Shown: positions 47,232 to 51,648 of the stretch, one piece after another
Numbering within the stretch: the first letter of the stretch is position 1
How the letters are laid out: each line of letters opens with the position of its first letter
The notes under the pieces: generated by a model
The model's input: only the letters and a program-made list of their open reading frames with translations
What the model was told of the DNA's origin: nothing
The model's database searches: none
Translations under genes and position numbers: made by a program
Source of the DNA: JBJXHG01 sp046160865
GTDB taxonomy: Bacteria; Planctomycetota; UBA1135; GCA-002686595
Direction of reading: 5' to 3'
Assembly (NCBI GenBank): GCA_046160865.1
Contig: JBJXHG010000046.1
Location: 1 to 51,648, forward strand
Length of the DNA stretch: 51,648 nucleotides

Positions 47232-48365
47232 CTACGCGGACGGCGCTGCGTGCTCGGCCGAGACCGCTTGGTAGGCGAGCAACGTGCGGCGTGCGCATTC
47301 CTTCCACGTGAACTCGCGCGCGCGGCGCTTGCCGCGCAGCGCGAACTCTTCCGCGAGGTCGGGTTCCGTCAGGATGCGGCGCGACGCCTCGAAGATGCGC
47401 TCGACTTCCGTGGGCTCGACGAGGAACGCTGCGTCGCCGAGCACTTCGGGCATCGACGTGACCGCGCTCGAAACGACCGGTGTGCCGCACGCCATCGCTT
47501 CGAGCGGCGGCAGCCCGAAGCCTTCGTTCAAGCTCGCGAACAGGAACAGATCGGCTTGGCCGTACAACTGCGGCAGCTCGTCGTCCGAGACGAAGCGCTT
47601 CCAGACGACGCGCTCTTTGGCCGGCGAACGTGCGAGCGCCGTCTCGAAGTCCTCCACGCCGAAGCCGGGCGGGCCGGCGATGATCCAGTGGTGCGGCAAG
47701 CCTTCCTTCACGAGCCACTCGAAGGCTTGCAGCATGCGCAAGTGGTTCTTGCGCGCGTCGACGCGCGACACGGTGAGCACGTACGGCTGCGACGGTTTCG
47801 GAAATCCGCCCGGCGGCAGCGCGCGCGCGACGTGATCGCAGCCGAGATGCGTCACCGTCACCTTCTCGGGCGGCACTCCGAACGACATGACGACCTCGGC
47901 GCCGACGAATTGGCTCGGAACGATCACGCGTTGCACGCGCGCGACCATGGCCTTCGCCGTCGCCGTCATGCGCTCGGCCGCGTCGCGCGAGAGATAGCCG
48001 GCGTCGAGCATGTAGATGCAGTCGAAGATCGTCGCCACTTGCGCCGCGCGCCGCACGGTGAGCAGGTGCGGATGCGTGTGGTGGTACACGTCGCAGCCGC
48101 CGACGAGGTCGTCGACGCCCTTGCCGAGGCGCGCGAGCAACGTCGGCAACCAGCGCGAGGGGAAGCGCAGGCGTACGAGCTCGGCGTGTAGCTCGTTGAG
48201 CCCGAGCTCGGTGCGCGTGAGCTTGGCGGGCGCGAGCGTGTAACCGAACAGACCGAGATTGCGGTCGAAGTGCAGCTCGCCGAGACCGCGCACGAGCTCG
48301 CGCGCGTAACGGCCGATCCCTTCGCGGTTGATCAGCGCGGGGCGGTAATCGATGCCGACTCTCAC
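47232..48365 (-). CDS. Glycosyltransferase family 4 (GT-B)
   Basis: The 377-residue enzyme starts RVGIDYRPALINREGIGRYA. It has DVYHHTHPH in the acceptor domain, ATIFDCIYMLDAGYLS, VIVPSQFVGAEVVMSFGVPP, the donor-site VLTVSRVDARKNHLRMLQAF, WIIAGPPGFGVEDFE and LFLFASLNEGFGLPPLEAMA (E-x7-E). Typical of WbaZ/mannosyltransferase-like enzymes in polysaccharide clusters. GTG 48365 has TACGAG 9 nt upstream. It is followed at some distance on the same strand by nothing related; a flippase gene lies upstream of it, beyond a 375-bp gap. Confidence 0.9.
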   Translation of the reverse strand: MRVGIDYRPALINREGIGRYARELVRGLGELHFDRNLGLFGYTLAPAKLTRTELGLNELHAELVRLRFPSRWLPTLLARLGKGVDDLVGGCDVYHHTHPHLLTVRRAAQVATIFDCIYMLDAGYLSRDAAERMTATAKAMVARVQRVIVPSQFVGAEVVMSFGVPPEKVTVTHLGCDHVARALPPGGFPKPSQPYVLTVSRVDARKNHLRMLQAFEWLVKEGLPHHWIIAGPPGFGVEDFETALARSPAKERVVWKRFVSDDELPQLYGQADLFLFASLNEGFGLPPLEAMACGTPVVSSAVTSMPEVLGDAAFLVEPTEVERIFEASRRILTEPDLAEEFALRGKRRAREFTWKECARRTLLAYQAVSAEHAAPSA

Positions 48366-48740
48366 GCGCGCGTCCTCGTACTGGGACGACGAAACGGAGT
48401 TCGTAGCTCGCTCACGAGCGCTCCGATAGCTTGCGCGACGTCATCGAGGGGGTGACGCGTTTCGGTCTCGCGCGATCTCGTGCGCTCCACTTCCGGGCGC
48501 CACGCGAGATCGAATGTCTCGGCATCGATCCCACGGAGCCATTCATGAATCGCTCGCGATCACGTGGGTCTCGCACATCACGCAAGCTCACTACAGCACG
48601 TCGCACACGCTGGTGTTTTGCGGCGCGACCGGCACGCACTGCGGCTTCGCCGACTGGTGAGCCGGCGAGTGTCCCTGACGCGGACATGGGGAGCGCGCGA
48701 GCGCGTCGTCGTTCGGTGGCGTGGCTCACGCGCTCTCTTC
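48366..48740. other. Gene-poor stretch between the GT4 gene and the flippase gene
   Basis: No convincing gene lies in these 375 bases. The plus strand holds an orphan 48-codon frame (48514-48660, ATG to TGA) with residues such as STSHTLVFCGATGTHCGFAD, rich in Cys, His and Trp. It could be a small protein or the worn end of an older gene; it matches no family I recognise. The longer frames here (48431-48757 plus; 48412-49149 minus) have Arg/Ala-rich shadow composition. Confidence 0.4.
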
Positions 48741-50108
48741 CTATCCGACTGAAGTGACGTGCGGCAACGGTAGTTGCGAAGACAGCCACGCGGCGAGCAC
48801 GAAGAGCAACGGGCCGAGGCACCAGCCGAGCACGCGCTCGCGCTGGATGCCTCGGCCGAGCGCGTGCGCGGCGCCGAGGGTGACGACGACTTCCGTGATC
48901 AGCGTCGCGATGCCCGCGCCTTCGATCCCCATCGACGGCACGAGGAACGCGTTCGCCGTGAGGTTCGCGGCGAGCGCGACGAGTGCGATGCGCAAGATCG
49001 CGCGCATCTCGCCCGCGGCGACGAGTGCCGTCATCAATCCGGCGCCCGCGTACACGACGGCGGTGGCGCACAAGAGCCAACGCGTGCTCGGACCCGCGCT
49101 CGCGAAGCTCGGATGGAAGAGCGCGAGCAAGTTCTCGGTCCACGGCCACACGAGTCCCGTGCCGAAGCAGGCCAGCGCGAAGAGCGGTTGCGAAAGACGC
49201 GTCACCGCGGCGGCGAGCGCGCCGTCACGCTCCGCGCGCGCGAGCCATGGCAACGCGGCCTGTGTCGCGTAGATCGCCACCATGATCCCGTACGACATGA
49301 TGCGGACGCCGATGTTGTAGGGCCCGAGTGGCTCGGGACCGAGGATCGCGCGCACGAACAGGTTGTCGATGTAGAAGTACGCCTGCTGGCACAAGCTCGC
49401 GATGCCGAGCGGCCACGCGAGCCGCAAGATGTCGCGCACGGCGACGCTTCCCGAACCCGCGCGCGGCAGGTGGCGTCGCGAGACGAGGTAGAGCAAGCCG
49501 TTCGCGCTCGCGCTGCCGAGTGCGACCGCGAGCAGGTAGGAGCTCGCCTCGGTCGCCCCGCGCGCGCGCAACACGAGCACGAACGTGAGCGAGAGCGCGG
49601 CGGCAATGGCGCGCATCGCGACTGGCACGCCCCACGCGATGCGGTTGCGAAAGATGGTCGCGGACAGCTCTGCCACGTGCGTGACGGGATAGAGGCTCGC
49701 GATGGCGATCCACAGGGCCGCGGGCTCACGCCACGCGAACGCGGCAGTGCTGACGAGCACGACGCCGAGCGAGGCCGATGCGAGACGGATGCGCCGTGCC
49801 GCGGCCAGCACGGGCCGGATCGCCGACTCGTCGTGCGACGTCATGTGCACGGCGACCTGGCCGGTGCCGAAGTCGGCCAACGTATCGAGCACCATGAAGA
49901 TCGCTAGATAGAAGCTGTAGCGCCCGAACGCTTCCGCGCTGAGGTGGTGCGCGAGCAAGTACAGGGTCGCGAGAGTGCACGCCGACCCCCACACGCGCCC
50001 GAGAACGAGCAGCGCGGTGCCCTGCCAGACGCGGCGCGGCACAGCGGAGTTCGACGAAGAGCGAGGAGGACCGGCTTCCAAGGGCTGTGCGCGCGCGGGA
50101 GCGGGCAC
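48741..50108 (-). CDS. Wzx-like oligosaccharide flippase (MVF/polysaccharide biosynthesis protein family)
   Basis: The 455-residue protein has 12-14 hydrophobic segments in the MOP-superfamily pattern, starting WQGTALLVLGRVWGSACTLATLYLL then AEAFGRYSFYLAIFMVLDTLADFGTGQV, mid-domain LRLAWPLGIASLCQQAYFYIDNLFV and late AAGEMRAILRIALVALAANLTANAFLVPSMGIEG. Such proteins flip lipid-linked glycans across the inner membrane. GTG 50108 is chosen because TAACCT (50120-50125, minus strand) lies 11 nt upstream and the longer in-frame extension is compositionally unlike a gene. Divergent from the aminotransferase. Confidence 0.87.
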   Translation of the reverse strand: MPAPARAQPLEAGPPRSSSNSAVPRRVWQGTALLVLGRVWGSACTLATLYLLAHHLSAEAFGRYSFYLAIFMVLDTLADFGTGQVAVHMTSHDESAIRPVLAAARRIRLASASLGVVLVSTAAFAWREPAALWIAIASLYPVTHVAELSATIFRNRIAWGVPVAMRAIAAALSLTFVLVLRARGATEASSYLLAVALGSASANGLLYLVSRRHLPRAGSGSVAVRDILRLAWPLGIASLCQQAYFYIDNLFVRAILGPEPLGPYNIGVRIMSYGIMVAIYATQAALPWLARAERDGALAAAVTRLSQPLFALACFGTGLVWPWTENLLALFHPSFASAGPSTRWLLCATAVVYAGAGLMTALVAAGEMRAILRIALVALAANLTANAFLVPSMGIEGAGIATLITEVVVTLGAAHALGRGIQRERVLGWCLGPLLFVLAAWLSSQLPLPHVTSVG

Positions 50109-50278
50109 CTCGAAACTAAAGGTTAGGAATCGCGACCCCTGGTGCGCGAGCGGTCGGAAGCTTCTTCGTCCCGCGTGACCGCGCGGATTCGCCTTGGCAG
50201 AATTCGGCAGCGTCGCCGCGAGATGCGGGGACGAGAAAACGGCCAACGCCGCCGCGACGCGGCGAGCGAGGACACGGC

Positions 50279-51523
50279 ATGTACGCGCGCAAACGGCTCG
50301 ACATCGGATGGAGAGACATCGCGTTCGGCCTCATCCGGTGCGTCGGCAGCTCGGACGCCACCGCCGCGCGCCGTCGTGTCGAGGAGTGGTTCGCTCCGCC
50401 GGGCTCGCGTGGCGGAGCGCTGTGCACGCTGTCGGTGCGCACGGGATTCGACTTGTACCTGCGCGAGCTCGCGCTGCCGGCGGGCAGCGAGGTGCTCGTC
50501 TCCGCGCTCACGATCCCTGACATGTGGAAGATCATCGAGCACCACGGTCTCGTTCCGGTGCCGGTGGACATCGATGGGAAGTCGCTGGCCCCGCCGGTCG
50601 AGCTATGCCGGAGAGCCGCGACTCCGCGCACGCGCGCCTTCCTGATCGCGCACCTGTTCGGTACTCGCATCGCGCTCGAGCCGTACGCCGCACTGTGCCG
50701 CGAGAACCGCTGGTTGCTGCTCGAGGACTGCGCGCAAGCGTTCACGGGACCGGAGTACCGCGGCGATCCGCTGGCCGACGTCTCGATGTTCAGCTTCGGC
50801 CCGATCAAGACCGCCGCTGCGCTGGCGGGCGGCGTGTTGCGGGTGCAGGACGCGCGCATCGTCGAGGCGATGCGCGCGAGGGAGGGCACGTACCCGTCTC
50901 AGGAGCGCGGCGCGTTCGCACAGCGGTTGTTCAAGTACGCGGGCCTGAAGGCGCTCTCGTATCCGCTGCCGTACACCGCCTTCGTGAAGTCGTGCGCGTG
51001 GCTCGGCCGCGATCACGACCGGGTGATCCAGTCGTCCGTGCGCGGCTTCGCGGGCGGAAGCTTCTTCGAAAAGATCCGCCGGCGGCCATCGCGCGCGCTC
51101 TGCGCGCTGCTCGAGCGACGCTTGTATCGCGGCGATTCGCGCCGAGTGCTGCGGCGCACGGAGCGCTCGCAACAGCTCGTGCGTGCGCTCGGCGGAGCGT
51201 TCGACATTCCCGGCAGCGAGTGCACGCGACACAGTTTTTGGGTGTTCACTCTGCTCGTTCCCGATCCGGACCGTGCTGTCGCCGATTTGCGCGCGGCAGG
51301 TTTCGATGCGACGCGAATCGCCACGCTGTCCGCGCTCCCGGCACCGCGCGGTCGCGAGGCGATGGAGCCCCGAGACGCGCAGCGGTTGCTCACGCGCATG
51401 GTGTACTTGCCCGTGTACCCGGAGCTGCCGGAGCGGCGCGTCGAGGAACTCGCGCGCGTCTTGCGACGGTCGACGCAAGCAGCGCGGCCGCTCGACCCAT
51501 CCGTTGCAGGCGCAGCCATCTGA
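50279..51523 (+). CDS. DegT/DnrJ/EryC1-family PLP-dependent sugar aminotransferase
   Basis: The 414-residue protein has the family order: ALCTLSVRTGFDLYLRELAL and EVLVSALTIPDMWKIIEHHG (cofactor pocket), VPVDIDGKSL, FLIAHLFGTRIAL, LLLEDCAQAFTG (Asp pairing with the PLP nitrogen), and SMFSFGPIKTAAALAGGVLR with the expected Schiff-base Lys in PIKT. These enzymes aminate keto-sugar nucleotides or act as dehydratases. GAGGA lies 6 nt before ATG 50279. Its position next to a flippase and a GT4 gene fits surface-glycan synthesis. Confidence 0.87.
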   Translation: MYARKRLDIGWRDIAFGLIRCVGSSDATAARRRVEEWFAPPGSRGGALCTLSVRTGFDLYLRELALPAGSEVLVSALTIPDMWKIIEHHGLVPVPVDIDGKSLAPPVELCRRAATPRTRAFLIAHLFGTRIALEPYAALCRENRWLLLEDCAQAFTGPEYRGDPLADVSMFSFGPIKTAAALAGGVLRVQDARIVEAMRAREGTYPSQERGAFAQRLFKYAGLKALSYPLPYTAFVKSCAWLGRDHDRVIQSSVRGFAGGSFFEKIRRRPSRALCALLERRLYRGDSRRVLRRTERSQQLVRALGGAFDIPGSECTRHSFWVFTLLVPDPDRAVADLRAAGFDATRIATLSALPAPRGREAMEPRDAQRLLTRMVYLPVYPELPERRVEELARVLRRSTQAARPLDPSVAGAAI

Positions 51524-51535
51524 GTCTGTCCCCGT

Positions 51536-51648
51536 TCATTGTGCTTGTAGCGCGTGTTGGAATCGTCCGTGAACGGCGAAGAACTCGTTGAGTCGAAAGC
51601 GTTTCGCGGCCAGTCCGAGCTTCATTGCGGGCGTGATGTTGGGCTGCT
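51536..51648 (-). pseudogene. C-terminal end of a transposase/integrase-core protein, cut by the window edge
   Basis: The minus strand encodes 36 residues to a TGA at 51536-51538, including NITPAMKLGLAAKRFRLNEF. The TPAM+xGL...+L segment matches the C-terminal tail of several DDE transposases (H-x-S-L-x-x-TPAM-x-A-G-type endings). Whether the complete gene is intact lies outside the window, so pseudogene status is not established; it is recorded as a partial gene. No terminal inverted repeat could be identified inside the window. Confidence 0.45.

Noticed and set aside
1..51648. CRISPR array, prophage, integron or complete insertion sequence
   Set aside because: No regularly spaced direct repeats, phage structural genes, integrase gene with att sites, or full transposase was found; only the transposase tail at the right edge.

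Overview
Organism. The window is about 70% G+C by eye, with G/C-rich third codon positions, many GTG starts and 4-nt ATGA/GTGA gene overlaps. Two large secreted proteins share a C-terminal block (FCFGDGS..TPCPC..., PSGAADAGCANS) that I associate with marine Planctomycetota. A sigma factor carrying a C-terminal membrane/extracytoplasmic extension, HlyD/MacB-type exporters and a DUF563 glycosyltransferase also fit. I infer a planctomycete chromosome; no rRNA or tRNA is present to prove it.

Layout. 0-6 kb: DCC-family membrane protein, sulfatase-superfamily lipoprotein, PolB-type exonuclease, small membrane protein, then an HlyD adaptor with its MacB-type ATPase. 6-20 kb: a secreted SGNH/DNRLRE protein; two paralogous beta-propeller-like secreted proteins facing each other (7768-10626 + and 17041-19794 -), each followed by a copy of one palindromic repeat in inverted orientation; between them a nucleotide-sugar operon (GT2, sugar dehydrogenase, epimerase), a lone DUF4118 protein and two FtsX-type permeases that probably complete the exporter begun at 3.9 kb. 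20-29 kb: lipoprotein, sigma-TM-CarboxypepD_reg fusion, HxlR regulator divergent from a CPVC mini-thioredoxin, a triple DUF4394 protein, a YyaL/DUF255 protein, a palindromic repeat and RsfS. 29-35 kb: DedA protein, a coupled ABC ATPase/permease/TPR operon, methyltransferase, alpha/beta hydrolase, and a glutaredoxin-FHA-TM fusion. 35-43 kb: glycosyltransferases (GT61, two GT4), two tandem BamE-like lipoproteins, a molybdopterin oxidoreductase and an SDR, bracketed by two inverted copies of a 161-bp palindromic element. 43-47 kb: a five-gene operon headed by a GbsR/MarR-type regulator with a clear operator. 47-51.6 kb: GT4, Wzx-like flippase, DegT-type aminotransferase, and the tail of a transposase at the right edge.

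Themes. Three groups of genes (10.8-14.0, 35.6-38.8 and 47.2-51.5 kb) look like dispersed surface-polysaccharide or lipopolysaccharide functions. Secreted and surface proteins are abundant. At least nine genes have a TANNNT hexamer 6-10 nt before the chosen start codon, which suggests leaderless or near-leaderless transcription. There are two structured non-coding repeat families (one with a possible third, diverged member) whose arms change together between copies. No CRISPR array, integron or complete insertion sequence was seen.
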